Under the pieces are notes generated by a model that saw only the letters and a list, made by a program, of their open reading frames with translations, searched no databases and was not told the origin of the DNA. Shown piece after piece: positions 32,802 through 41,796 of a stretch of 48,344 nucleotides of DNA. Both the position numbers and the translations under genes were made by a program. Source of the stretch: Prochloraceae cyanobacterium PL24a_bin.78 (GTDB taxonomy: Bacteria > Cyanobacteriota > Cyanobacteriia > Cyanobacteriales > JANQIW01); the NCBI GenBank assembly GCA_028281945.1, contig JANQIW010000129.1, positions 1 through 48,344 of the forward strand. The letters run 5' to 3'. How positions within the stretch are numbered: position 1 is the first letter of the stretch; each line of letters starts with the position of its first letter.

Positions 32802-34349
32802 GTGGATATTAAGTTATTACCGAAACTAAGTCATATTTTTAATAAAAATCAAACCTTTCCCCCTTCTGAAGAAACTCTCAGAATTAATCAAGGTGATGGA
32901 AATGGTGATTCTCAAACCCATGCCCACGAGGTTAAAGCTCAAATTCAATGGGTAGCAGCTGTTGCAGCTTTAGAAGATTTGTTGCAGAAGGAAAACAAAG
33001 GAGTTATATTATCGGCACCAGCACCGGTTTTATGTGAATCTAAATTAGTTAATCGCTTTGAGATTGTTACTTTTACCCCCGATTGGTCGAAAAAACCTGT
33101 TCTCATGCCTTGTAAATCCACAAGAGCACAACTGGAAGAGAATTTTTCCTCTATTACAAAATTATCTTTATCTCCTAATGATCCCCTTTGTTTTGAACAA
33201 TTTTGTTTAGCATTGACTCCTAATTTTGCTGTTTTAATTTTATTAGGACAAGACTCTTTAGGTTTACCTATTTTTGATTTTTCTTTCGATCCTGATGTGA
33301 TTAGGGAAAGTTGGAAAACATTAAGAATCCGTCTTTTAATTACTAATAATTACCAACTAAATCGACTCGATACTTTAATCGAAGAATTCCCCCCTCCTAC
33401 TCCAGATTATAAATTGGTAATGAATTTTAGTCGCAAATTATTAAAATCTTTAGGAGATTTTTCAAATCATAAAGAACATAAAATTATAGAAATTAATAAA
33501 AATCATCATAGCTCTAATAACTTATATAATAAATTTTCTGATATATTAAGTATATCTAAAGACATAAAATCTATCTCCAAAAACAAAATAGAAATTCTAA
33601 AAAAAGATAAATCCCATCCAGAAGTAGAATTATTACAAGCTCTCACTCATGAAATTCGTACACCTTTAACCACAATCCGTACTTTAACTAAATTATTACT
33701 GAAACGGGCTAAAACGAAGTTAACTCCAGATATTGTTCAACGTCTCGAAAGTATCGATCGAGAATGTACTGAACAAATTAACCGAATGGAGTTGATTTTT
33801 ATGGCAGCAGAATTAGAAAACAAACCATCCAAGGAAAAACAAGTACATCTTACACCAGTTTGTTTGGAGCAACTTTTTAACCGCAGTATTCCCCATTGGC
33901 AAAAACAAGCTCAACGTCGCAATGTCACCCTTGATGTAGTTTTGCCAAAACAATTGCCTAAAGTAGTTAGCGATTCAGCAATCCTCGATCGAGTATTAAC
34001 AGGTTTAATCGAAAAATTTATTCGTAGTCTACCAAGTGGTGGACAAATTAAAGTAGAAGTAGGTACTGCTGGCAATCAACTCAAAGTACAATTTTTATAT
34101 CAGTGTAATTATATTTCTAATTCCTTAAAATATCTAGGACAAATCTTAATGTTTCAGCCAGAAACAGGTTGTTTATCTTTGAATCTCAATGTAACTAAAA
34201 ATATGTTTCAGGCTTTAGGAGGTAAATTAACCATTCGTCAAAAAGATGGACATAATGAAGTTCTGACTATTTTCTTACCTTTAGGTAATCCAGAACCTAA
34301 GAATAATAGTAATAATAATAATAATTCTGATTTTAAAGTCTGTTTTTAA
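32802..34349 (+). CDS. Histidine kinase homologue with degenerate ATP-binding domain
   Basis: A sensor kinase homologue of about 515 residues. GTG 32802 (VDIKLLPKLS) is chosen because AAGGAG lies at 32787-32792, a 9-base spacing; ATG 32796 and TTG/ATG 32745-32750 are alternatives. The N-terminal ~180 residues are a GAF-like sensor region. The phospho-acceptor box is normal, LLQALTHEIRTPLTTIRTLTK, with His near residue 283. The ATPase domain is eroded: the N-box region reads LDRVLTGLIEKFIRSLPSGG with no Asn, the DxGxG box is absent, and the last G-rich box is LSLNLNVTKNMFQALGG. It can probably accept phosphate but not make it. An Asn-rich tail (NNSNNNNNSDF) ends it. Confidence 0.82.
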   Translation: MDIKLLPKLSHIFNKNQTFPPSEETLRINQGDGNGDSQTHAHEVKAQIQWVAAVAALEDLLQKENKGVILSAPAPVLCESKLVNRFEIVTFTPDWSKKPVLMPCKSTRAQLEENFSSITKLSLSPNDPLCFEQFCLALTPNFAVLILLGQDSLGLPIFDFSFDPDVIRESWKTLRIRLLITNNYQLNRLDTLIEEFPPPTPDYKLVMNFSRKLLKSLGDFSNHKEHKIIEINKNHHSSNNLYNKFSDILSISKDIKSISKNKIEILKKDKSHPEVELLQALTHEIRTPLTTIRTLTKLLLKRAKTKLTPDIVQRLESIDRECTEQINRMELIFMAAELENKPSKEKQVHLTPVCLEQLFNRSIPHWQKQAQRRNVTLDVVLPKQLPKVVSDSAILDRVLTGLIEKFIRSLPSGGQIKVEVGTAGNQLKVQFLYQCNYISNSLKYLGQILMFQPETGCLSLNLNVTKNMFQALGGKLTIRQKDGHNEVLTIFLPLGNPEPKNNSNNNNNSDFKVCF

Positions 34350-34400
34350 CTAGAGAATCTATTTTATTTCTAGATAAAAAATTGAGTTAATCGTCTAAGT

Positions 34401-34588
34401 ATGAAAGAATCAAAGGTTTATTTCAATGGCAAGAAAGATAAACTTGATGAATATCAAAATACCATTGCTAATCAATTTGAGGATTATTTACGCCTTCGCT
34501 ATATTTTGATGATTTAGAAAAACCTTGGGAAAATTCTCCTTTTTGGCAACAACCCTATCAAAATAGAGAATTAAGAGTTAATGCCTAA
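34401..34588 (+). pseudogene. Frameshifted small ORF
   Basis: ATG 34401 opens MKESKVYFNGKKDKLDEYQN and continues TIANQFEDYLRLRYILMI to a TAG at 34515-34517. A second frame starting near 34505 continues FDDLEKPWENSPFWQQPYQN and RELRVNA to TAA 34588. The two read like one small soluble protein with a frameshift between. The family is not recognised. It sits alone in the gap 34350-34674, which otherwise holds nothing recognisable. Confidence 0.4.
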
Positions 34589-34674
34589 TAAAATAGGGCT
34601 TTGCTGAGTTGAGATATGATTTCTTTCCATCTACTTTCCAATGTCAAACTATCAAATTTCTAAGATTTCATAAT

Positions 34675-35532
34675 TCAGTAATTCTTCTTTTTATAAATTG
34701 ATTCAGCAATCCCTAAATCCTTCAGAAGACGAGGAATATAACCATCATCGTCACTAAGTTGATGACGTTCTACGTGTGAAAGTTTGCCATCACCCCAATC
34801 CTGAAGAAGTGTACTTTTTACATTAATTTGTATCTGTTGCCAAAAGTTAAGTTCCCCATCATGGCGTTTACCTTTTTCATCAAAGATGATTGACTGTCCT
34901 ACATGACTAAAAAATGGTTCTGGTGGTAAATGAGGCACAAGATCATTCCCATTGACTACTCGATAGGCATGATTAAAGAGTTTATTAAATTGCTCACGAA
35001 ATCGCTCATTTCCTACCCTAGGACTTCCAAATGTATACAAATTTTCAACCTTGTCATCTCGTTCTAAATACATTGCTGTTAAGATTGTGGCTAAGGCTCC
35101 CCCTAGACTATGTCCTGTAATCCAAAGTGGACGATTTTGTCTGACTACTTCTTTGGTAAGATCCATGATAACTGAAAATAAAGCATTCTGAAAGCCTTCG
35201 TGTACACGTGTTCTGTTTAATGGTCCTGGATCAGTAACAGTATTTAAGTTAGTTACCCAATCTCTAGAGCTGTCACTACCTCGGAATACAATCATAGTAA
35301 TTTCCTTGTTACTTGCAACAAAACCTTGAGTATCAATTTTAAATCCTTTCTTAGCATTTAAGTTTGCAAAGTGAAGAAATCCCCATTTATCAAGCTGTTT
35401 ATAGATATCATCCTCTGATTGATAACTAAGCTGACAAGCAAGTGCCATAGATAGGGCATTTTTAGGACTATAAGTAGTCGCATCTAACTCAAGTTCAAAG
35501 TGTTCATAGGGAATTGCAATAATATTACCCAT
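34675..35532 (-). CDS. Lipase class 3 family protein
   Basis: A 285-residue alpha/beta-hydrolase of the class 3 lipase family. The Ser elbow is WITGHSLGGALATILTAMYL, with the nucleophile Ser in GHSLG. The preceding lid-side IVFRGSDSSRDWVTNLN and the following YTFGSPRVGNERFREQF are characteristic. The catalytic Asp is in NGNDLVPHLPPE and the His is near KLSHVERHQL. No signal peptide is seen, so it is likely cytosolic or membrane-associated. Its lipid substrate is unknown. A single gene. Confidence 0.9.
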   Translation of the reverse strand: MGNIIAIPYEHFELELDATTYSPKNALSMALACQLSYQSEDDIYKQLDKWGFLHFANLNAKKGFKIDTQGFVASNKEITMIVFRGSDSSRDWVTNLNTVTDPGPLNRTRVHEGFQNALFSVIMDLTKEVVRQNRPLWITGHSLGGALATILTAMYLERDDKVENLYTFGSPRVGNERFREQFNKLFNHAYRVVNGNDLVPHLPPEPFFSHVGQSIIFDEKGKRHDGELNFWQQIQINVKSTLLQDWGDGKLSHVERHQLSDDDGYIPRLLKDLGIAESIYKKKNY

Positions 35533-35722
35533 AAAGTTGACCTCTTAACAATGATTGTACTTATTCATTTTAAAATAATGATGTGGTTAAATAAATTTAA
35601 AAATATTTTTTTTTAGCTACTCTTCCAGTAGTAGCATAAATCAACAAAGATAAAAATCCTAAATCAAAAATAATCAACAAAAATTTATTTCCCTTTTCTT
35701 CCCCATTCACTACTTAATCTCT

Positions 35723-35776
35723 ATAATTATTAAAGAAAAAAATACCTCGATAATTATTAAAGAAAAAAATGCCTCG
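35723..35776 (+). repeat. 27-bp tandem duplication over the start of the DUF2256 gene
   Basis: Two adjacent 27-base units, 35723-35749 and 35750-35776, differ by one base: the first has ATACCTCG where the second has ATGCCTCG. The second unit supplies the DUF2256 start codon, while the first ends in a dead ATA at the same position. Confidence 0.85.
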
Positions 35777-35924
35777 ACAACGTCGTAAATCAGATTTACC
35801 TAGTAAAATATGCCCCGTTTGTGGATTATCTTTCAATTGGCGAAAAAAATGGGCAAAATGCTGGGATGATGTAAAATATTGCTCCGAAAGATGTCGGAGA
35901 CACAAATCAAACGCAAAAAATTAG
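35769..35924 (+). CDS. DUF2256 small zinc-ribbon-like protein
   Basis: A 51-residue protein: [19 protein letters not shown], then [19 protein letters not shown] and SERCRRHK. This is the DUF2256 pattern, a CPVC...W...WAKCWD...YCS.RC motif with paired Cys likely binding zinc. ATG 35769 lies in the second copy of a 27-bp tandem duplication. The stop at 35924 overlaps an upstream extension of the next gene's frame, but the two real starts are separated by 17 bases. The function is unknown; a nucleic-acid-binding role is plausible from its basic character. Confidence 0.85.
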   Translation: MPRQRRKSDLPSKICPVCGLSFNWRKKWAKCWDDVKYCSERCRRHKSNAKN

Positions 35925-35941
35925 GAATTTCTAATCAGATT

Positions 35942-36898
35942 ATGTCCCATGAAGTAAAACCAAAATTAATTATCCATGGTGGAGCCGGTAGTTCCCTTAA
36001 AGGAAAAGGAGGACTAATTCCGGTGCGTAATTCCCTTCATGCTATTGTCAAAGAAGTGTATGAATTGCTTTCTAATAATGGCAGTGCTATTGAAGCAGTA
36101 ATTCTTGGATGCCAACTTTTAGAAAACGAACCCCGTTTTAATGCCGGCACAGGTTCTGTGTTACAATCTGACGGTCAAATTCGTATGAGTGCAGCTTTAA
36201 TGGACGGAGAAGCTCAACGCTTTAGTGGTGTGATTAACGTATCTCGGATTAAAAATCCCATTAATTTGGCTAAGGCACTTCAGAGTGAGTCCGATCGAGT
36301 TTTATCAGATTTAGGTTCAGCGGAATTTTCACGGGAATTAAAGTTACCAATTTACGATCCTTTAACAGATTTACGCTTACAAGAATGGATTCAAGAGCGT
36401 AAGGATGATTTTAATAAGAAAATGGCTGGAGTAGTAGCAGAAGAAGAGTTAATTACTACAGAGGAAGCTAGAAGAGGAACTATTGGAGTTGTCGTCTTAG
36501 ATAGTCAAGGTAAACTGGCTGTTGGCACTTCCACTGGAGGGAAAGGCTTAGAAAGAATTGGGCGAGTTAGTGATTCGGCTATGCCTGCGGGGAATTATGC
36601 TACGACGAAAGCTGCTGTTAGTTGTACTGGTATTGGTGAAGATATTATTGATGAGTGTTTGGCTGCTCGAATTGTAATTCGTGTTACTGATGGGATGTCT
36701 TTATCTGAGGCGATGGAAAAATCTATGGCTGAGTCTTTCTCTCGAAAGCGGGATTTTGGGGCGATTTCTATTGATGCTGATGGGACCATCGCTTGGGGTA
36801 AGACTTGTGAAGTATTGTTGGCTGCTTATCATAATGGAGAGGAGATTAATGATACTTTGGAATGGACAAGTAATGATTTAATGGGTTATTCTTCTTGA
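35942..36898 (+). CDS. iaaA: Isoaspartyl peptidase/L-asparaginase (Ntn hydrolase)
   Basis: A 318-residue plant-type (Ntn) asparaginase/isoaspartyl dipeptidase. ATG 35942 is chosen because family members begin close to KPKLIIHGGAG; the longer frame from 35879 overlaps DUF2256. Autocleavage should occur before the Thr in EEARRGTIGVVVLDSQ, separating alpha and beta subunits. Other family segments are FNAGTGSVLQSDGQIRMSAA, VGTSTGGKGLERIGRVSDSA and AVSCTGIGEDIIDECLAARI. It degrades beta-aspartyl peptides such as those released from cyanophycin in characterised cyanobacteria; that link is inference here. It follows DUF2256 on the same strand. Confidence 0.9.
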   Translation: MSHEVKPKLIIHGGAGSSLKGKGGLIPVRNSLHAIVKEVYELLSNNGSAIEAVILGCQLLENEPRFNAGTGSVLQSDGQIRMSAALMDGEAQRFSGVINVSRIKNPINLAKALQSESDRVLSDLGSAEFSRELKLPIYDPLTDLRLQEWIQERKDDFNKKMAGVVAEEELITTEEARRGTIGVVVLDSQGKLAVGTSTGGKGLERIGRVSDSAMPAGNYATTKAAVSCTGIGEDIIDECLAARIVIRVTDGMSLSEAMEKSMAESFSRKRDFGAISIDADGTIAWGKTCEVLLAAYHNGEEINDTLEWTSNDLMGYSS

Positions 36899-36990
36899 TT
36901 ATTCAGGAATAAATTTAAAACTATAAGGATTATTGGCTTGTATTGTTAGTTGTTTATCTTTACAGAAGCAAGTTCAATATCTTTTTTAAA

Positions 36991-37131
36991 TATTCTAAAT
37001 CAAGGATAATTAAGCAAAATTTATATCAATTTGTCTTTAACAACGATAGAGTTAAAGCTATCTCCTACCTGTTGATTCTTAAACCAAAACCTCTCTCCCT
37101 TGTCCTCCTTGTCCCCCTTGTCTCTCCCTAA
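36991..37131 (-). repeat. Dispersed intergenic repeat, copy E (diverged)
   Basis: Read on the minus strand, GGGAGAGACAAGGGGGACAA repeats are followed by CTTTAACTCTATCGTTG, ACAAATTGATATAAA and TTATCCTTGATTTAGAA. The G-rich unit here is ACAAGGGGG rather than AATGGGGAGA, but the AACTCTATC and AAATTGATAT blocks match the other copies. It lies within the gap 36899-37356, whose remainder is AT-rich with no gene recognised. Confidence 0.55.
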
Positions 37132-37356
37132 CCATTGTATATCATACTTTTGGAAAAATGATATTATTTACCCTACTTTACTTTCTCCTATCAACACATA
37201 ATTCTCTATCTTTTCATTCTTCCCATTTTCCCGTTTTTTCTATTTCCCTATTCTTCATCTATCTTGACAATTACACGAAAAATAATCTTAGTTTTTTTAG
37301 TTTAATTCTTATATAACTAGAAAAATCGAAGCAGATGTATTGATTGAAATTTAAAT

Positions 37357-38739
37357 TTAAAATTCACTTTTAATCTCAGGTTTCGTTACACTTTCACTTT
37401 TATTTAGATAGAGATTAAAAAAATTCCGGTATAAATTACAAAAAGGAATAATTCCATCAGGAGTTTCTTTAATCAAACCCATACTATTTAGCTTATAACA
37501 GATGATAGGATCTAATGGAACCGGTTGATTAGCATTCATAATTAATTTAATAGCATTTAATAATTCCTTTTGTTGTGTTAATATTACCCAATGACGTTGT
37601 AAATGATTACCATAAATACCATTAAATTGAAATGCAGTTTTTAAAATCTCTGAAAAACTTATTTGTTTACAAGCAATATTATAGATAGTTAAATGCACTA
37701 AAGCAGGATGTCCCCCTAATAATTCCATAATTTCTATAATATCTATTTTACAAGATAATTCTGCTTCATATTTAGCTGCTAAAATTTGAGCTTCTTCCAT
37801 AGAAAACTCCTGTAAAGCAATAGGAATACCAACATTGAAAGGAGATTGATTTAAGTGTAAAGGAATATAAATTTCAGTACTATAAGTAATTATCAAACGA
37901 AGCTTTTTCCAAAGAGGCATTCTTTGGGCATCTTCATAACAAGAACGCAAAAGTGCAAAAAAATCTTGAGCTAATTGAGGGTATTCAAAAATATAATTTA
38001 TTTCATCAAAAGCTAAAACAATTGTGTTGTCTATTGTTTCTAATAAATAATCTTCAAAATAAATAGTCCAATTCATTTTGGAATCTAGATCTTCATCCCA
38101 ATATTCATCTAATTTAGGATCTAATTGAAGTTGTTTAGCAATATATTTACATAGTCGACGCAAAAATTGATTTAAATTTTTTAAACTAGCTCGATCGATT
38201 TTTTCTATATTGAGATTAACTGTTTGGTATTCTAAAGTTTTACAATATTCAAGAATTCTCAAAACCAGAGAACTTTTTCCTCTTTCTTGAGGTGCTTTAA
38301 TGCGAATCAAAGTCCCCGATTTTTGAATTTGTTGATAAATTTCTTTTTCAAGACAGGCCCGTTGAATATAAAATGGAGAATCAAGAGAAATAGGACCTGT
38401 AGGATAAGGAAAAGACTTTGTCATAGTTATTTTTGAGGAACTAATTACAATATTTTCAGATGATATTTGTTTTTGCCAATAGGATTTTAAAGCTTCTTTG
38501 AAATTACTTTTTCTAATTGGTTCTCCTATAGCATCTGTCATGATTTTCCAAAGTTTTGGAGCGACATCTCGACTAAGATAACCGCTAGAATATCCATTTT
38601 GAGCACTTATTTCATCGTAACTTTCGTTATTCCAACAGCCTTTTAAAACCGTGATTTCTACATCTGTTAACCTTCTATTGGCTTGGTTTAAGACTATGTT
38701 ATTAGCTATATTTAATATTCGTTCAAACTTTATTTCCAT
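37357..38739 (-). CDS. AAA-like STAND-type ATPase with N-terminal HTH-like region
   Basis: A 460-residue protein of the AAA-35/STAND-like group common in cyanobacteria. The N-terminal ~90 residues (FERILNIANNIVLNQANRRL then LTDVEITVLKGCWNNESYDE) match the HTH-like effector-associated segment that precedes such ATPases in vMAP-type proteins. A P-loop follows at about 149-156 (APQERGKSS, with Ala for the first Gly), then Walker B IVLAFDEINYIF (Asp245, Glu246) and a winged-helix tail. Relatives usually carry extra sensor repeats after this core; here the protein ends without them. It may act as a regulator or a minimal conflict-system ATPase; the exact role is unknown. Confidence 0.75.
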   Translation of the reverse strand: MEIKFERILNIANNIVLNQANRRLTDVEITVLKGCWNNESYDEISAQNGYSSGYLSRDVAPKLWKIMTDAIGEPIRKSNFKEALKSYWQKQISSENIVISSSKITMTKSFPYPTGPISLDSPFYIQRACLEKEIYQQIQKSGTLIRIKAPQERGKSSLVLRILEYCKTLEYQTVNLNIEKIDRASLKNLNQFLRRLCKYIAKQLQLDPKLDEYWDEDLDSKMNWTIYFEDYLLETIDNTIVLAFDEINYIFEYPQLAQDFFALLRSCYEDAQRMPLWKKLRLIITYSTEIYIPLHLNQSPFNVGIPIALQEFSMEEAQILAAKYEAELSCKIDIIEIMELLGGHPALVHLTIYNIACKQISFSEILKTAFQFNGIYGNHLQRHWVILTQQKELLNAIKLIMNANQPVPLDPIICYKLNSMGLIKETPDGIIPFCNLYRNFFNLYLNKSESVTKPEIKSEF

Positions 38740-39166
38740 AAAAATTTTTCAAAAAAAGAATGATTTTTAAAATAGGTATATATTTATTTTTTGAGTTTTG
38801 CTATTATTTATTTATAATAAAAATAGGATTGAATAGAATTTTGAATGGTTAATCAATTATATATCAATTTGGTCTTAAGATAACCAAAACTTTTTGCTTT
38901 TTTACTATATAAGGTTAAATCGATTTAGGTTTTTATTGTAAGTTTATAACATTTCTCCTAAAAAAATATCATCAAATTTTTTCTTATTTCTATTAGTAAA
39001 AATTCTTGGTATTTGCTTTATAATTATCAATTTAACATAAAATATCTTATCAAAGAAAGACAATAAATTGTCTAAGTTTATTTTTTAATTAAAGATTTGT
39101 TTACAATACTTACGTGTTATATTTATTAAGTTTATTTCTATTGTTTTAATTCTTTTTCTAAATTTT
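38740..39166. other. AT-rich intergenic region, no gene recognised
   Basis: A 427-base divergent region between the AAA-like ATPase and the next hydrolase. It contains ATATCAATTTGGTC near 38862, resembling the tail of the dispersed repeat, but no G-rich core. No credible ORF or RNA was recognised. It must hold both promoters. Confidence 0.5.
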
Positions 39167-40027
39167 ATGGGTTCAAAAAAATTTAAAACTATTTCTAGTT
39201 ATAAAGTATCTCCATCAGTTAGCTTAGAGGTGGAAATCATTGGTGAAGGTTTTCCCATTCTCTGCTTACATGGCCATCCCGGAAATAAAAGCTGTATGTC
39301 GGTATTTACTGATGCTTTATCAAAAAAATATAAAACTATAACTCCTGATTTAAGAGGATATGGCAATAGCAAGTTTGAACAAGAATATCTGATTGAAGAT
39401 CATTTAATGGATTTAATTTCTCTTCTAGATATGTTAGAAATCCATCGCTGTTTGCTATTAGGATGGTCTTTAGGAGGAATTATTGCTTTAGAATTAGCTT
39501 ATCAACAGCCAGAACGTTTTACTGGTATTATTCTCGTTGCAACAGCCGCACGCCCTCGCAGCAATCATCCTCAAGTAAATTTATGGGATTTGATTAATAC
39601 TGGAATTGCAGGTGTTTTAAATTGGTGCAATCCTTCATGGCAATGGAATATTGAGGTGTTTGCTAAGCGATCGTTATTTCAATATCTCTTGTCTCAACAT
39701 AATAGGTTTGCTTATCAACGTCTTGCAAAGGAAGGGATTCAAGCTTTTTTTCAAACTTCTAGATTTGCTCATTCTGCTCTTAATGATGCTCTTAAAACTG
39801 GATATAATTCTCTGGATCAACTTACTAGTATAAATTGTCCTTGTTTAATTTTATCTGGTAGTGACGATCGACATATTACTTCTGATTCTAGTAGGGAAAC
39901 TGCTGAAAAAATTCCTAATTCTCAATGGAAATGTTATGATAACACTGCTCATTTATTTCCTTGGGAAATTCCTGATCTAGTTTTAGAAGATATAGAGTCT
40001 TGGTTAAATACTGCTCATAAATTATAG
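39167..40027 (+). CDS. Alpha/beta-hydrolase
   Basis: A 286-residue alpha/beta-hydrolase. The N-terminal FPILCLHGHPGNKSCMSVFT and ITPDLRGYGNSKFEQEYLIE, the nucleophile elbow LLLGWSLGGIIALELAYQQP with Ser in GWSLG, and the late Asp in LILSGSDDRHI and His in NTAHLFPWE give a complete triad. This contrasts with the nucleophile-less hydrolase at the start of the window. The substrate is unknown; family members include esterases and C-C hydrolases. A single gene. Confidence 0.88.
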   Translation: MGSKKFKTISSYKVSPSVSLEVEIIGEGFPILCLHGHPGNKSCMSVFTDALSKKYKTITPDLRGYGNSKFEQEYLIEDHLMDLISLLDMLEIHRCLLLGWSLGGIIALELAYQQPERFTGIILVATAARPRSNHPQVNLWDLINTGIAGVLNWCNPSWQWNIEVFAKRSLFQYLLSQHNRFAYQRLAKEGIQAFFQTSRFAHSALNDALKTGYNSLDQLTSINCPCLILSGSDDRHITSDSSRETAEKIPNSQWKCYDNTAHLFPWEIPDLVLEDIESWLNTAHKL

Positions 40028-40040
40028 TTATATCATTTTT

Positions 40041-40227
40041 ATTTAATAGTGACAGAGATGGAGAATGGGAGAGTGGGGGAATGGGAGAATGGGAGAATGG
40101 GAGAATTGGAGAATTGGAGATGGGTGAATTACCTATTGATAAGGGTGAGTAGGGAAAATAAATTTTGGTTAATTATTTTAGATTTAGGATAACTTTAACT
40201 CTACTATTACAATAGACAAATTGGTAT
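40041..40227 (+). repeat. Dispersed intergenic repeat, copy D
   Basis: It opens with TTTAATAGTGACAGAGATGG, close to the opening of copy B, has an AATGGGAG tandem run (about 40060-40130), then TTTTGGTTAATTATTTTAGA, TTAACTCTACTATTAC and AAATTGGTAT. The left TAATAGTGACAGAG and the reverse complement of the right CTCTACTATTA align with one three-base gap. It occupies the first part of the 481-base gap 40028-40508; the rest (40228-40508) is AT-rich with nothing recognised. Confidence 0.7.
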
Positions 40228-40508
40228 TACCAATAGTTGGTAAAATTAAGTATTAATTAATAGCAAATTAAGAGAAATGTATATGATTTATATTACTTTA
40301 TTAATTACAAAATCTCCTAGCTAACTAACTAATAAGAATATTTTAAATCTTTTTTTATACTTTTGGTATCCATACAAATACTGATAGGAGTTAATTATTT
40401 ATAACTATTATTCTTTTATTACTTTTTACTTTAAAAAATCTCCTCAATTTCATTATTTTAATCATAGAAAATGGTCAATTAAAATTATGGTTTTAAATTA
40501 TCTTTAAA

Positions 40509-40796
40509 TTAAAAATATTGACGAGTTAAATTAGGAATGGATTCCATTTTTTTTTGATAATCATCTTCTTCAAAATCAATGGTTAAAACTTTAGGTTTCA
40601 AACGTTTGAATTGAAAAGTAATTCCTTCTGCTGCCTCATTTTCTAAGTCTTCAATATATCCATCTAGATAATTTTGAGCATCTTTTTTATCTAAAAAAGG
40701 ACCAAAATAATAAATACATTTAGGTTTTTCGGTGATAATTTCTAGCCAACAAGCCAATCCAAAGAAATCGAGAAATCTAATAGTAAGTTCTTTCAT
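40509..40796 (-). CDS. DUF1816 cyanobacterial protein
   Basis: A 95-residue protein of the DUF1816 family: ACWLEIITEKPKCIYYFGPF, then KKDAQNYLDGYIEDLENEAA and GITFQFKRLKPKVLTIDFEE. The W-x-E-I...P.C.YYFGPF core is diagnostic. DUF1816 is common in cyanobacteria and some members relate to phycobilisome-associated proteins, but no firm function is known. No neighbour suggests a role. Confidence 0.82.
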   Translation of the reverse strand: MKELTIRFLDFFGLACWLEIITEKPKCIYYFGPFLDKKDAQNYLDGYIEDLENEAAEGITFQFKRLKPKVLTIDFEEDDYQKKMESIPNLTRQYF

Positions 40797-40864
40797 AAAT
40801 TTTTTCTTAATTTTATCATCTAAATTTTAATATATAATTATCCCTATTTTCCATTGATTAATAT

Positions 40865-41758
40865 CTATTGGTCGAGATTTTTTGACAAGCGGGAGGCTAT
40901 TTTATTGCGTGGTCTTCGGATTTCATAAAGAGCCATGGCTGCCGCCACAGAAGCATTGAGACTAGGTGTTTTTCCAAATAGAGGGATAGATACTAAAAAG
41001 TCACAAGCTTTTTGAGTTAATAAACTTAAACCTTTATCTTCTGAACCTATCACTAAACCCATTGCTCCTTCTAGATCCATACTGTGCATTAATGTACCAT
41101 TATTAGCAACTGTACCATAAATCCAAAAACCTGCTTGTTTTAATTCCTCTAATGCACGACTGAGATTGATTACCCTAGCAACTGGTAAATATTCTAAGGC
41201 ACCTGCGGCTACTTTCATTACGGTAGAAGTTACTCCTGCTGCTCGTCTTTGGGGAATGATTATTCCTTGAGTGCCCATTGCTTCTGCTGTACGAATGATT
41301 GCTCCTAAATTTTGGGGATCTTCTATTCCATCTATAATCACGATTATTGGTGCTTTATGATTGGCTTTTGCTTGAGTTATTAATTCTCCTAATTCTAGAT
41401 AACTATAGGGTGCAACTTGTGCGGCTACTCCTTGATGATTTGCTCCTTTTGTGATTTGAGACAGTCTTTTTATTTCTACTTCATCGATGGTTGTGCCTTT
41501 AGATTTAGCTTCTGTTAAAAGATCACAAAAACGATTATCATAACGCATTCGAGATAGTATCCAAACTTTATTTAGCTGACGATTATTTTCCAGTGCTGCT
41601 AATACTGAATGTTTTCCATAAATTATATCTGTTTCTTCTGTTGGCGATTCATTTTGAAAGTTATTGTGAGAAGGTTTTTGAGATTCATTTTTTAAGATTA
41701 TTTGGGGTTTATTTTTTTCTTTTTTATAATTTTTATCCCATTTTTTCTTGTAAGTCAT
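40865..41758 (-). CDS. rlmB: 23S rRNA (guanosine-2'-O-)-methyltransferase RlmB-like
   Basis: SPOUT-class 2'-O-methyltransferase of the RlmB/TrmH group. Residues 1-45 are a Lys/Asn-rich leader. The N-terminal substrate-binding domain has [20 protein letters not shown]. The catalytic knot has [20 protein letters not shown] (motif 1), [19 protein letters not shown] (motif 2) and [20 protein letters not shown] (motif 3). It likely methylates a 23S rRNA guanosine in the peptidyl-transferase region. The next minus-strand gene upstream, 38 bases away, is mrnC, another 23S rRNA maturation factor, suggesting joint expression. Confidence 0.9.
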   Translation of the reverse strand: MTYKKKWDKNYKKEKNKPQIILKNESQKPSHNNFQNESPTEETDIIYGKHSVLAALENNRQLNKVWILSRMRYDNRFCDLLTEAKSKGTTIDEVEIKRLSQITKGANHQGVAAQVAPYSYLELGELITQAKANHKAPIIVIIDGIEDPQNLGAIIRTAEAMGTQGIIIPQRRAAGVTSTVMKVAAGALEYLPVARVINLSRALEELKQAGFWIYGTVANNGTLMHSMDLEGAMGLVIGSEDKGLSLLTQKACDFLVSIPLFGKTPSLNASVAAAMALYEIRRPRNKIASRLSKNLDQ

Positions 41759-41796
41759 TTTTTTCTAGGAAAATTTTATTGATTTTTTCTCTCAGT

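Noticed and set aside
35714-35905. Minus-strand open frame over the tandem duplication
   Set aside because: It repeats GIFFFNNYR because of the 27-bp duplication and is antisense to the clearer DUF2256 gene.
36943-37131. Plus-strand open frame after the asparaginase gene
   Set aside because: No ribosome binding site and it overlaps the diverged repeat copy E; its Leu/Val/Pro tail is translated repeat.
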